A stretch of DNA of 64,000 nt, from NCBI GenBank assembly GCA_001792895.1, contig MARA01000003.1, forward strand, positions 1 through 64,000, given 5' to 3'. The notes below the pieces were generated by a model. It had not been told where the DNA came from. It did no database searches and saw nothing but the letters and a program-made list of their open reading frames with translations. The translations under genes and the position numbers were made by a program. This DNA is from Lentinus brumalis. Taxonomy: Eukaryota > Basidiomycota > Agaricomycetes > Polyporales > Polyporaceae. Shown here piece by piece: positions 1 to 11,441 of the stretch; position 1 is the stretch's first letter; every line of letters begins with the position of its first letter.

Positions 1-227
1 CAGATCCACGTCATCGCAGACAGCCCCGCCAGGGTGTGAAGACTGGATCCCTGCGTTTGGCTGTGCGCGTCCACGGTGCGGGGACAAGAGGAGTGACTCG
101 TGCTTCCACTGTCTCTTGTTAGAGAAAACCACCCTGGGTGCTGCTGGCGCGTTTGCGCATAAAAGTCAGCAGGCCTCGCAGTTTTCTGTCACGGATCGCA
201 GACATCACACAAACCCTCTTATTCAGC
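1..227. other. left-edge sequence without a recognised gene
   Basis: Short open frames here overlap each other on both strands and none has coherent protein character. The stretch is probably the promoter and 5' UTR of the plus-strand gene that follows. Confidence 0.4.
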
Positions 228-2239
228 ATGGAACCAGGCGCTTTCATACAAACCGAGGAGGAGCTGGAGCGAGCCCTACAGTATTGGAAGAACATTCCGT
301 TCAAGGGTCGCCTATCAAGCTCGACGACGCCGTCAGCACTCTCAACACTGACAGCAGGCTCGTCGGTGCGCTCCATCCTTACGCGCCTCGCTGGGTGGTA
401 TGTCCGACAATCTGTCATCGTCGCAGTCTCATGCTGATCTCCTCGACGCACTTCAGCTAGTGAAGCGTGACACCAGACAAGCAGCCATATTCTATACAGT
501 CGGCATCTGGCGATGGAACTCGCACTTGGAGACCGGCAACTTCGTCCAAGGGTAAACCCGTGCCTGAACGGCTCGCAGAGGACCGCATGTACGCAGAGTC
601 CACTCTCACTCGCTCACTTCAATGGCTGCTTACACGTGCCTACAGTCAGAGTGATCCGAACAACTTGTGTCAGATTTCGTACGCATTTGACACGTTCAAG
701 GACAAATCGCTCTGGATAGCTCAGAGGGTAAGCGAATGGTCGCAACGCTTTATACGGAATCTGATGGCTGTGTCGTTTGCAGGCCTTTGAGGACTTTGTC
801 CAGAAGGAGCCGGACTGGAACAACCATACAAAGGCCCGCCGGTCGTGGCAGAGTGGCGACAACGGAAACGACAACATGTTCATCATGACCACGCAGATCT
901 TCCGCAAGCGCACGCCTTACACCAAGGGCAAGGAGGAGGCTCCGTACCGTGTTCACGAGTGGATCGCGGAGGCCACACCGAAGGACAGTGAATTCTTTCC
1001 CAACCCAGATCGTCCCAAGACGCTCGAACTTGTAGGTGGTGTATTGCGCGACATAAGGCAGTCATCTACGCCCCAACTGCGCATCGGCGATTTGGTATGG
1101 GTCAGCTTCTACGTCGAATTTTTCATCGGAGGGAACTTGTGGTCCTCGCACGTGGTCCGCGCCAGTTTGTTCGCGTAGGCAAGGTCTCTACCGAGTTGCT
1201 CTCGGCCGTTCGAGGCGAAGGCGATGTCGAGTTCGACAACAGCGATTGTCTCGGCGACGGGGATACCATTCAACTCTGTAAGTACGCCTGTCGCGCTAGT
1301 GAATCACTGCTTATTGTCGAACCTGACAGCGGCGGACATTCCCATGTTGAATGCCGACACCGTGCCGAGCATCACGTGAACCCTTCCGAGGCAGGTGTCC
1401 CACCCGAGAGCTCTCAGAGTGGTCAGTCCGGGCCAGCCAATATCGTGTCTTTTGGCCCCGATGATGCGGCTTTCTACCGCAACATCCGTCAATTCGAACG
1501 TGACCGTCTCGCTGCCGAGGAAGCTTCCGCCTCTCAGGGTGATGAAGGACAGTCGTCGGACGAAGGAAGAGACGTGGAAGATACGGACGTTGAGACCGAC
1601 GCTCCTTATGATGTTCAAGGCAAAGGCAAAGGCGTGAGTGTTTGCACGGGTCTTGCCTGGCTCGGCTCTGACGTTCCATACAGGTGGTCCATCGTGGATC
1701 TGCATCAACAGTGGCTGCAGAGTCACTCAGAACTGTGCAGGAGATCACTCCTCCATTGTCTACATCGAAGTCAGTTCAGCGAGGGCCTCGGAACAAGTGC
1801 CAGACGACGGGAGTGTCACGAACGCAGAGGTCGGTAATGTCTATTTTTGCGCTGCACCCACTGTCTCTTACCCTCTCACAGATGCCCAGTGGTGGCCGAT
1901 CCCTCGCGAAGACCGCGCCAGAAGAGCCTATGCTACAGGATACTGATGCTACAGTACATGACCGTCACCCCACCTCCCTCTCCCATCCATCACGATCCTA
2001 CCGACTCGGCCGCACAGGCTAGTCCAGTCCACGTGACGATAATACCCCCTGTCACTGCAGCAGACGGAGCAAACCCTCAGACGGCTCCAGTCGAAGTCAC
2101 TATATCAATCCACAGCCCGTCGAAGAAGGGTGCAACAAAGCGGCGCGCTAGTCCGGAACACCGTACCCGAGCGACCGACGCTAGCGACGGACGAGTCCTG
2201 CGAGAACGGAGGCCTTCGGCAAAGGCGCGTCTGCGGTAG
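228..2239 (+). CDS. unknown multi-exon basidiomycete protein, one frame disrupted
   Basis: I do not recognise a characterised family. The start ATG at 228 opens a frame beginning MEPGAFIQTEEELERAL. It continues through GT-AG introns at about 399-456, 552-645 and 728-782 into an exon with a conserved-looking segment (GDLVWVSFYVEFFIGG) followed by FVRVGKVSTELL. Between these segments, at about 1130-1170, the frame must change without a plausible intron, so there is either a one-base indel or a sequence error. Downstream comes an acidic stretch (SDEGRDVEDTDVETD), then introns at about 1636-1683, 1830-1880 and 1956-2018. The last exon ends in a basic tail (RERRPSAKARLR) with a TAG at 2239. The acidic and basic low-complexity tail would fit a nuclear protein, but that is only an inference. 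The gene may be decaying: it borders a dead retroelement. Confidence 0.5.
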
Positions 2240-2659
2240 TTGGTTTGTAGGGTGGACATCTTCTACGTCAATAAAGACGCTGTTGATAGCATATGCCGGT
2301 GTAGTCGGACGCCCATTTGCTTGGCTCAGTGCGGTCGCGAGGATGGTCATTGGTGAGCGATGTGCGAGAAGCGTGGACCGACAATCCACGGGGATCGTGC
2401 TATTGGAATCGACTTTCCTTTACGCACGTGTTGGATAGAATGGACGTCGGGTGAATGGACGTGTGGGGAGAAGCCTTTGGGAGTCGAGAAAGGTACTTCC
2501 CTTTACGCTGGACCTTCAAGTAACTCACTACGTATATGTTTACACAGTGTCCTCACTCTCTCCGTGATTGCCGGCATGGCCTTTCCTTCCGCCTCGCATA
2601 CGCCAATCAAGTTCTCTTTGAAAACTCCCGATCTGCTATTCTTCCGACCTGTACTCATT
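2240..2659. other. intergenic stretch between unknown gene and LINE relic
   Basis: No coherent gene is visible. Part of it may be very degenerate retroelement sequence, because the LINE frame can be followed weakly a little upstream of the clearly recognisable part. Confidence 0.35.
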
Positions 2660-4129
2660 TGCGGCAGCAAGAACGATCGTCTATAGTCATGTATTCATGT
2701 ATGCGGCTGACACCTTCCTCACCCCAGTGCGCATACTCCCCGGGCAGAAGCGGCAACATGGCTCGGTTGGCAACATACGACGCCTCGGCATGATCCAGCG
2801 ACAGGCTCTTCTGGTGATGACTGGAGCGCTGAGATCATCTCCTACAGATGCTATGGCAGCACACGCACAGCTCCTCCCTTTTGACCTCCTCGTTGACAAG
2901 CTGTGCCACCGTGCTGCAGTCCGCCTTTGCACGCTGCCTGAGGCTCACCCTCTGTCACCCCATGTCAAGCGTGCTGGCCGTCGACTGGTTCGCGCCCATC
3001 GCTCCTCCCTCCATGAGCTCCTCGACGCCTACCGCCCCTATCTTGACTATGCGCACACCGAACGGATTCGACCGGCGCGACTGTCACCTCGATGGAGGCC
3101 CCGACACCGAGTCTACATCAACAAGGATCGGGATGCTGCAGCGGCCGAGGACCAACGCTGGGCGCGGAACGGGGCCTATCGGGTCTACACAGATGGCTCG
3201 GACATCGATGGGGGCGTTGGAGCGGCCGCCATTTTGTATGCCCCTGGACGCGCGCGCCCAAGGAGTCTTCAACTCTACCTAGGACCCTCGACACGGCACA
3301 CGGTCTATGAAGCGGAACTGGTCGCATCCCTCCTCGGAATGGAGCTGCTGCGCACAGAGCGGCGCTGTACTCAGCGCGCGTCGATTGCACTGGACAACAT
3401 GGCTGCGATTCAGGCGTCCACGCTACGTTCTACCGCTCCTGGACGCTACCTCACTGACCTTTTCCATGAGCAGGTCCGAGCCCTTCGGGCAGCCCGCCCT
3501 GAACTGCGGGTTACAGTCCGCTGGGTACCCGTCACAGCAATATTGCTGGCAATGAGGCCGCGGACGAGGCAGCAAAGGCGGCTGCGCGAGGGCGGTCCTC
3601 GCCTACTCAGCAGCTCCCAAAGGCGCTCCGGAAGACCCTCCCGCTCAGTGCATCACGGGCGCGGCAGAACTTCAAGCTTGAACTCGACCGTCGGGCGCAG
3701 CTAAGTTGGCGGACGTCCCCACGCGGCCTCCGCATGGCCTCAATTGACAAGTCGATGCCGTCCAAGAAATACCCCGAGCTGATTGCTACCCTGCCCAGAC
3801 GCCATGCCAACCTCCTCCTCCAGCTTCGCGTCAATCATGTCCCACTTCAGACCTACCTCGAGCGCATCGGGAAGACGATCAGCAGAACCTGCCCCACCTG
3901 TGGCAATGCTGCCGAAACGGTCGAACACTTCCTCCTCCACTGCCCGACCTACTCCCTCCACCGTGCCATTCACTTCCGCCCCCTCGGATTCTCTGGGCGC
4001 GCACTCTCTGTCCTTCTCAACAGCAAGGATGGCCTCCGCCCGCTCTTCGGCTTCGTGAACGCGACAGGCCGCCTCCGCAGCGTCTTTGGCGAACTTGCAG
4101 CACCACCTGGTGGTGACGATGATGCCTGA
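2660..4129 (+). mobile_element. 5'-truncated Tad-like LINE relic (RNase H and zinc-motif end)
   Basis: This is the 3' part of the second ORF of a fungal non-LTR retrotransposon; the endonuclease and the catalytic reverse transcriptase core are absent. The reading frame from about 2697 shows the segment that follows the reverse transcriptase (MYAADTFLTP, then a QRQALL-MTGALRS motif and LLVDKLCHRAAVRL). An RNase H domain follows, with YTDGSDIDGGVG, the acidic YEAELVASL and ALDNMAAIQ. At about 3527-3535 the frame breaks just after VRWVP: the expected GH-x-x-I-x-GNEAADEAAK signature continues in another frame, consistent with loss of one G. The last frame (3734-4129) carries CPTCG-x6-VEHFLLHC, a CCHC-type motif usual at the end of these elements. 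No poly(A) or target-site duplication could be identified. It is non-autonomous and dead. Confidence 0.85.
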
Positions 4130-5010
4130 GCACTCTCCTCTCACCTCCTCTATGCTTGCTGACTTCGTCCCTCCCTCCCTCTCTCTCCTCTCTCGCAGGT
4201 CTTCATCAGATCGCGGCAGTTACGATGTCTTCTCTATCTAGATTAGTGGATGGTCACGCCGGCGGCGCACTCCTGCACAGGAGATGGGGGAGTTCGGACG
4301 CGGGGCGGGGACGCCTTTGCTCGCGTACTCCTGCCACCCCAAAGAGGCGCAGACCCAACGGAGCATTCCCGTCGAAAAGGGTGGCAGGTTTTATAACCTA
4401 TTCTCCTGCCTTCGATGGCCAGGTGCAGCGAACGTCTAGCCGGCGTTGGGACCTTAGTATAGCACATTTCCCTCTCTCTTCGTCCCCTTCTCTGGTCTCT
4501 TGTCTCCATCATTGCCATCTATTTACACTACAACGTCACCATCCTAATGGCTCGCCGTATCGCCCCGGCATCTCTCCCACCTCCCCCCTACCCGTGTACA
4601 GCACACCACCACATTCCCAGTCCAGTCGCACGACGTAGTTACTCTGTAGCGTTCCGCCTACCATAGGGCTCTGCCCTCGAGGGCAATAAACGAGGATCGA
4701 AAGAAAAGAAAGTCATGTATTCGCAGAGGTCTCAAAGCTTGTAGGTAGTCATCTCGTGGTCGAATGTCCGTCAAATGGAGAGTGGACATGGAAGCCGCGA
4801 GGTGCTCTGTGCTCGTCAAACCCTTCTGCCCTGTTTGATCTTTCGTGTGCAGTGGTGCTGCGGTAACGAAGTGGTGTGGCAATTGTTCTCAGATGCACCG
4901 ATATGGGATATTGATGCCAGATCTTCTGACAGCGTGACGGTCATCCAATATCAGCCATGGCGAGCTTTGTCTGTGTTCATTGCTTTCCTCCGAGCTACGT
5001 TCACCTCGTC
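4130..5010. other. LINE 3' flank and intergenic sequence
   Basis: It contains pyrimidine-rich tracts and a possible TATA-like tttataacc near 4390. A 160-codon open frame at 4156-4638 has no coherent composition, so I do not call it a gene. It may include the 3' UTR of the retroelement and the promoter of the gene starting near 5011. Confidence 0.35.
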
Positions 5011-6176
5011 ATGAGTGAGTCCAAGTCGAATACTCACCGATCAGCCCCTTCTACTAGTCACTGATCACTCCCGACCAGCCCAACACCAACGCCGTGTCAG
5101 TCTCATCAACCGTCCAAGCAAATGGCCGCAGGCGTACCGTGGCGCGGACGGCTGTGGTTTGAAGGCGGTGATGAACCTGTCCGACAGAGAGGATGTGTTC
5201 TCCGATTTCTTCGTAAGTCGTGTGCGCATGTGGCACACGGCGGTCACTCATTGCAGTTTGCATCATCCAGAATTCTGCCAAAAGCTGCGTTCGCGAACAC
5301 CTCGACCTGACTCGTACGTTTCCGGACCAAAAAACACAGAAGGTTGAAACCTTCAAAGCTGCGGTGTGTCGCGCTCGCTGCCCAAGTCGGTGTCGGAGAA
5401 CTGACGGATGTTTCATACAGGCATCGAGAATCCCGACAATGTCTCTCTATGCGGATGCGTGGCCAGCGATTGCCTTCGCCAAAATATACCTCTCTAGTGA
5501 CTATCAACTCAAGGTACGAGTGGGACACGATGTCCATGTCCATGCGTAGCCCCACCGCCGCTCACGTTGCCTACAGAAAGCCCGCGTGACTCAGTTGAAA
5601 GCCGAAGCAGATGCCAAGCGGAAGATTCGAAGCTCGCAGAGTACCTCCAAGTCCAGACTCGGACCTAAGCCATCTCACAGGGACCGGAGCGAACCTTCTG
5701 TCAGGTGGCCCGTCGCGGCAAAGAAGGGCTTCACAATGCACGCGGAGCGTCGGAAAACCCACCGTGACGTGCAGGTCGACTCGGAGAGAGAGGCGAGTTC
5801 AGACAGTTCTGAGACCTCTTACGAGCTGTCCCACCAGCAGCACGCGGCGGGCACCTCGAGGAACGCAAACGCGCGTCATGATCCAGCGCATAGTACAGAT
5901 GTGATACTGCATCCCCGTCGTGAGGCTCCGTTGCACGGTGAAGGTCAGGATAGCGGCGAGTCGAGCACGATCATCAAATTCCTCAACGGTCTCTGTATGC
6001 CTCTGCCCCAGCTGTACCCACTTTTCAAGCGCATGGGTATCGACGATGAACGTGCGCTGCAGGGCTTCAAGCAACTCCGACGAAGGAGTGAGTGGATGGC
6101 AAACTGGTGCAAGGACGGAGACCTCACTCTGCTGCAGCAGCAGATCATCGAACAGGGTCTGGACGAGCTCTCGTAG
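5011..6176 (+). CDS. unknown five-exon protein, 314 aa
   Basis: The model joins exons 5011-5014, 5058-5212, 5271-5363, 5421-5513 and 5577-6176 and gives one open frame of 314 codons ending at TAG. The N-terminal half is folded-looking: KWPQAYRGADGCGLK, then REDVFSDFF, CVREHLDLTRTF and a segment ending WPAIAFAKIYLSSDY. A basic, Ser-rich disordered middle follows. The C-terminal segment (about residues 250-314) is hydrophobic and charged, FLNGLCMPLPQLYPLFKRMGIDDERALQGF, and looks like a small helical module. I recall similar unknown proteins in Agaricomycetes but cannot name a function. The first exon (only ATGA before a 43-nt intron) is the weakest part; a start further upstream or at a later ATG is possible. 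Confidence 0.6.
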
Positions 6177-6890
6177 TCGGGGGCGTGGTGAGGCATCAGT
6201 ACTTGTTCGAATTGCTTAGCTGTCTTAGCTGTCCTAGTCGATTTGGGCGCCTGTCTATATCTCCACTGTCCGCAGTTTATTCACCCTAAAACTTGGTATG
6301 AACTTACGCAAGCAGACAATGAATTCACGCTCCAAATGTGACCATGATCCGACGCGGACTGGGCAAACGCGAAAGCGAATGGCCATGCCCCCTTTTGGGT
6401 ACACCGCCACTGTCTTAGGTCGATTGTGGCTGACCTGAACGTGTGCTCTCGCACATCGCTTCCGTATGGGCTGAAATCGTGCACAGGGGTTCGTCGCACC
6501 TATGCGCAGGGGTGTGACAAATTCTGGACGAAATGGGGTTGATTTACATATCGTCGAGCGGATGGTTGACCGATGTCTTGACAAACGACCATCACCTCCC
6601 TCTTCCCCGCTCGCAGATCTCCTTGTACAGTTCTCTAGAGCTCTTCGAGATACCCATCTGGCGACCGTAATTTGCTGAAACTTAGTGCTTGGCATAATTT
6701 CTGCTGTTTTGAACGGCAGCTTTCCCCGTCAGCATCTACCCCTCGTTTGTCACAACACCTATCAACGACTCTCGCACATTATATGCCATGTTGAACAAGG
6801 GAGCTCATAGACGCGCTTCTGGTAACATGCCCTACCCTTCGATATCAGCACACACCACCATTCCCCCCATGTTTTTCCCACTCACCATTC
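6177..6890. other. intergenic region, no gene seen
   Basis: Antisense open frames of up to 146 codons exist here but have no coherent composition. The region probably holds the 3' UTR of the upstream gene and the promoter of the downstream one. Confidence 0.4.
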
Positions 6891-9327
6891 ATGGCATCCC
6901 ATGCAGCGGCAGCAGCCATTCGCAGACCTTCCAACCCAGGTCCTTCAGCGCCCTATCCTTTCTATGACAGATACGCACCCGAAGAACCACCGCCGCCGCC
7001 AGTGCCAGTGCCAGCGTTTCGTGAAAGGTACTCGAATGAGTATGACGCTGCCTTCTGGAGACCGGAGCCCGAGTTCATCCCGGAGGCTACACAGTCCCCA
7101 GATCGTTTTCGACCTCCACAGCCCCAGCGCCCAATCGGTTGGAAAGGGTCAGACTCTGGGCCGTGGCCTTCTAGGAAGAAGGGTCGAGGTGGTTTGAGGC
7201 ATCAGCGGAAGGCCGCTGCGATTGCGCCCCCACCGCCACCCCCACCAGAGCCAGTGGCAACTCGCATGTTCGAACCATCGGACAACTGGAAGCAGACGCA
7301 CGGAGAGCTTGAGCGTGCTCGTCCATACTCCCATCACAAGCGGCCGAATGGTTTGGTCTGTACTCTCCGCCATCGACCGCGAACCGGAACTCGGTTCCGC
7401 CCAACCCGCGCCCCGATTCTTACCAACCTCAGCACAACGACTCCGAGCACTGGGTAGCGGATGAGAGTGACCCTTACTCCTTCCCTGCCCACACAACCAC
7501 TCCTGATCGCATGGACCGACCATATTGCGACACGGAGGAAAGGTCTGTCACTTCCGTCTCTCCGCGCAGCACCCAGGGCATATGCGTCTCTCCCGCTCGC
7601 ACCTAAGCGAGAGTCACCAGAGCTTCCTCACCTCGAAGCAATTCCTGCGATTCGTCGAAAACAAGGACCGTCTGTGCGTCCGATGGGTCTCAAGGCACCC
7701 TCGCGTGCCTCTTCGCTGTCTTCCGCTGGTGGTTCTGCCGCTCTCTTGCCATATATGCAGGCGCAAGTGCAGCAAAGAAGTAGTCTTCCACAGCCACGAG
7801 TGGCCCAATCACCTACTCTGCAAGCTCGTGCGCAGGGATCAGTGGCGACGAAGCCAGTATCTTCGGTGATCCAAGTCTGAAGATCTCGCTTCGACCTCGC
7901 TGGGAGAGCAGCCCAGGGCGGAGCCGTCTGCCGCGGCACAGCAGAAGCCAGCTCAGACCAGTAACGCTGTCAACGGGCGAAGTAATGGTGCGTGTTGCTA
8001 TGGCATATCGCACGGATGGTATGGTGACATAGCGATAGCAGTTGGGCGGCGTTCTCTTTTCCACAAAGCCCCTTCTTTCGTTCCTTCTACGCTCGCTATC
8101 GATGCTGCTCTTATGTATCCCACCCTGGTCGACTCATCCAAGGCAGCAGAGACGCTCAAGCAGCCCCCGAAGAAGACCAAGGAAGATGACGTCGCGTCGG
8201 ACATGGACGTCTCTTTGCCGCCTACACCTGTGCGTGTGCTCACGTTCTCTGACTATACCTATACCGAGGATTATCTTCAGGCTAAGGCGCTTTCTGCGGG
8301 CGCGGACTCTATCCAGTCCTCGAGATCACCCAGTGAGGATCACAAGGGTACGAAGACAACTGACGAGCAGGACGAGTCCGACATGGACATGTCTCCACCT
8401 GCATCTCCAACGATGAAGCCTGCGCTGGCTGCTCCGGTTGAGGCGAAGACGGACAAAGGCTCAGGTGTGGACAAGGTCGACCCTAGTCGGCCAAGTCTCG
8501 CTATCGATACATCTGTGTCATCGAGGCAACTGCCGCATGAGGTCCCACGTCTGAGTTCTTCTGCATCGCCGGTTCCCACTACTCCTGACCATGCTGTGGA
8601 AGAGACTGGAGGAGATGACTCTGACATGGATATGTCCTCGCCAACGTCTGAGACCCCTCCTGATCTTCCTCGCGTTCCTCGTGCGTCATCGCAGAAACCT
8701 CTCTCTATGGCTGTCTCCAAACCACCTAGCTCTGTCCTCACCGCTGAAGCTCCTGGATCTGAGACAATCCCTATTACCGATCGCTCCGCTCCAGCGCCCG
8801 CGTCTACTTCACTGGATGGCTCTGGTGTCAACGCCCCTCATGCAGACGTGTCGCAGCCGTCGGGAGCCCCTGGAGTCGCTGGGGACGGCACAGTCCAGGC
8901 CTCGCCCAGTCTTGCCGTGGTGGCGAAGGTACCCATCGAGTCTGGCGAACTTTCGCCCCCGATCAGCGAGGAAACACTGCGAGAGGAGACCAAGACTGCT
9001 GAGAAGGACCATGATGCTATGCAGATCGAGAAAGAGATCCCTGTCCCGCGTCGGCGGACGGTTCCTTTGTCCGTCAATGAGCCTGCTCTCGAGAAGGCTC
9101 TTGCTGAAATCCCTCTGTCGGATGCGCTACGCATGGTTGTGAAGCTGCGATTCCGCCATGATCCTATCACGCAGGAAGCTCGCGTCGAACCCATCCTCTA
9201 CTCCAATCGCCAGTTCGTAGAACCCGAAAGCGAGGATACGCCCACTTCCCCTGCCCCGGATGCAAGGTGGTATGCGCCAACGAAAGCCGGACGGCGATAC
9301 CAATGGAGCGCAACTCTCCAGGATTAG
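6891..9327 (+). CDS. long disordered Pro/Ser-rich protein with SDMDMS repeats
   Basis: I do not recognise a family. The start MASHAAAAAIRRPSNPGPS is followed by proline-rich tracts (PPPPPVPVP, PPPPPPPEP). A model with exons 6891-7355, 7433-7542, 7577-7874, 7912-7987 and 8069-9327 gives an uninterrupted 735-codon frame. It requires introns of 77, 34, 37 and 81 nt, the first three with GTCTG donors; the alternative is indels. The long last exon carries three spaced copies of a short motif (SDMDVSLPP, SDMDMSPPAS, SDMDMSSPTS). It ends with a more ordered segment (ALRMVVKLRFRHDP, then ARWYAPTKAGRRYQW) and TAG. The acidic, repeat-bearing middle suggests a scaffold or nuclear regulatory protein, but nothing identifies a partner. 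Confidence 0.55.
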
Positions 9328-9331
9328 GACG

Positions 9332-9634
9332 TCATGCCGACGCCATCGCTGGAGCAACATTCGTGACCACGCCATGCTTGTCCTCGTAATCGATGAGTTT
9401 CTCAATGTCGTGTGCGCTCATTGTTGCTGCCAGCGGTATGATACTCCGCTCGAGAGCGAGGGCGACATGCAGCGGCAGTTCGGAATACGACGGTACAACG
9501 ATGATGATAGAGGATACAACAGCGGCGATGTTCGACGTACAGTACATGTAACAACTAGCAATTGACGATGCGAGAGCAATGTTTGAAGGCAGAGCAGGAT
9601 AGCGTTCGAGAAGACTGCGAGAGAACGATGGCAT
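9332..9634 (-). CDS. possible hydrophobic exon, minus strand (weak)
   Basis: A 100-codon frame with hydrophobic stretches (IALASSIASCYMY, AAVVSSIIIVV) ends in a polar tail. Upstream on the same strand a good-looking intron (GTGCGT donor, CTCAG acceptor) lies near 9647-9695, but joining it to the basic frame further up meets a stop. It overlaps the probable 3' UTR of the plus-strand gene, so it may be noise. Confidence 0.2.
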   Translation of the reverse strand: MPSFSRSLLERYPALPSNIALASSIASCYMYCTSNIAAVVSSIIIVVPSYSELPLHVALALERSIIPLAATMSAHDIEKLIDYEDKHGVVTNVAPAMASA

Positions 9635-9712
9635 GTGCGAGAGGGGCTGAGGTCGGTAATCAGTAGAATGTCAGAGAAGTATGAAGGATACGCACCGAGC
9701 GGTATGACCATC

Positions 9713-10162
9713 CTATTGCGTTCCACGCCGGCGTCGGTAACCGCCACGACGTGACGCTGCGGCATTCGTCCGGCCGCCACCGCTGCGCCGAGCAGCCATC
9801 GCATCGATGTGCTCGCGACGATGTTGTTGAACCTCCTCACGCGATGCTGCTGCGCTCATCCGCCCGCGGCGAGCTCTGATGGCCGCAAGCTGCTCTCGGG
9901 CGACTCGCTTCCGTTCTGCGCGAATGGCAGGGTCGCTGGAAGTCTCGACATGGACGACCTCCATAGATTCTTCCGGATGCGGGCTCAGCCTAGGCTTAAT
10001 CAATCTAGGGGGAGGTTCCTTAGTTTTCAACGGCGGGATCCGGAGCGTCCAGGGCTTTTGAGTGACAGTCGGCTGTACGATGGGCGCACCGCTAGGCTCC
10101 GTGGTGGCTTCGCGCGGAACACTGTCCGATGGCTGTTCAGGCAATGTGGGTGTGGATACCAT
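9713..10162 (-). CDS. possible small Arg-rich protein (weak)
   Basis: A 149-codon frame begins MVSTPTLPEQPSD. It has a proline-rich middle, a charged helical stretch (RAERKRVAREQLAAIRARRGR) and an Arg/Ala/Gly-rich tail ending RRRRGTQ. The composition changes in an ordered way along the frame, unlike random sequence. An upstream proline-rich exon near 10220-10263 cannot be joined in phase, so the true 5' end is unknown. A short basic nuclear or RNA-binding protein is one guess. Confidence 0.35.
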   Translation of the reverse strand: MVSTPTLPEQPSDSVPREATTEPSGAPIVQPTVTQKPWTLRIPPLKTKEPPPRLIKPRLSPHPEESMEVVHVETSSDPAIRAERKRVAREQLAAIRARRGRMSAAASREEVQQHRREHIDAMAARRSGGGRTNAAASRRGGYRRRRGTQ

Positions 10163-10335
10163 CTGGAATTATGGGCGTAAATGCAGAGGCGATGAGCATA
10201 TAATGACTGCAGAGCGTACTTGAAGTTGGGGATCGGTTCTGGAGGAGGTGGTGGTGGTGGCACCTCGAAGTGAAGTTAGGCGCTTGGTCATCCCTCGCGG
10301 GCCGGAGCACGTGGTACCAAGCGCTATCTCCGCCG

Positions 10336-10342
10336 TATATAA
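10336..10342 (+). promoter_or_regulatory. TATA-like element TATATAA
   Basis: TATATAA is followed 58 nt later by an ATG (10400) in good context. The ATG frame is short, so the transcript it serves is probably the multi-exon gene whose clear exons begin near 10611. Confidence 0.4.
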
Positions 10343-10610
10343 GACGTGCGTGCGAAGTTTGTTTTCCCTCCATCGCCCCGTCACCGTTCGTTCTCTGCCA
10401 TGGCTCATTCACCCCCCACCGTCTTTCGAGCAGGTCCTTAGGTGGGCGGCATTCACAGGGTCTGGATTGGTCTATGCATGCCTTTTCATGTGAGTCTTAC
10501 GATCCATCTTCTCTAGTGTACGGAATGCCTGACCGCCAAAATCAATTCTGTCAGATGTCGTAGTAATATGTGCAGTCGTTACATTATGTCCAAGCGCTTC
10601 ATTGTCTCAG

Positions 10611-11138
10611 TTAGATGTGGACCTCCTGAACGCTCGCCCTCGTGCGTGCGTACACAATGTACGATTTTTTCGTGCGACCTGCATTGGTTGGTCCATATTG
10701 CCTGCTTGGTCCCTGCCCCACGCGAAGCCATCGCGATAAAGGTGTTGTCGCAGACACCTTTTGTCATGTCTCGGTGAGATTTGTTCAGACTCTGTACCAT
10801 GTCGATTGCTCACCGTAGCATTGCAGGTTCCCGAGCTATCCCGACAATGCCCCCGACAGCGCCGTCGGCGAATACGCGGTCGCACCGCTTTACCGCATTG
10901 AGACAACACCCTGTACCGCAATGGCCGTTCACCGTGAGGTACGTTGATTTATGCGAACTATGCTCTCATCGCGGATTATTTTATGCTGCCTGCACGCGAT
11001 GTGTTGAGTGGCACGCGCGTATGTTTGTCTTCGTTGCCCTTTACGATTTCTCATTGTTGTCCTTACTTTCAGCCTAACCGCATGCTGCGCATCCGCACAG
11101 TCTGCGCTCTGAATCGAGACAAAAGGCATCCATCTTGA
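10611..11138 (+). CDS. unknown small multi-exon protein (3' exons)
   Basis: Four exons join in phase: 10611-10641, 10728-10773, 10827-10938 and 11073-11138, with regular GT-AG introns of 86, 53 and 134 nt. The result is a continuous protein segment, NARPPIAIKVLSQTPFVMSR, then FPSYPDNAPDSAVGEYAVAP and LYRIETTP, ending NRDKRHPS and TGA. The 5' exons between 10400 and 10610 could not be fixed. I do not recognise the family. The model may instead be the front part of the gene that follows, if the last exon is spliced differently. Confidence 0.35.
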
Positions 11139-11441
11139 CCACGATATGACGTGGTGTTTCGCGCCTCTGAAATGCTGGTTTGTTTGCTGTCCTCAGTGGT
11201 CAGCCCAGAGAGCCGATAACATGTCATGTCTTCTCCTGGTGACGTGAGTTGTATACTACTATTGATCTGCGTGGTACTAATCACATCGGTGCAGGCTCAC
11301 TAGGGATCGTGACGAGCTCCTGCTTCGACACCAGCACACCAGCACCGACGTGGCGGCCCATATTACCGTATTGGGATGTTGGGGCGCTTAATCGTCGTAG
11401 TAGGCGCCGGCGTCTGCTTGACACTATACTGCTGTCTACAG

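Noticed and set aside
4156..4638. 160-codon plus-strand frame after the LINE relic
   Set aside because: Ser/Pro/Arg-rich sequence without motifs, likely from pyrimidine tracts; no splice or start context supports it.
9418..9840. 140-codon minus-strand frame joining the Arg-rich and hydrophobic loci
   Set aside because: The likely intron near 9647-9695 does not connect it to an open downstream frame in phase.
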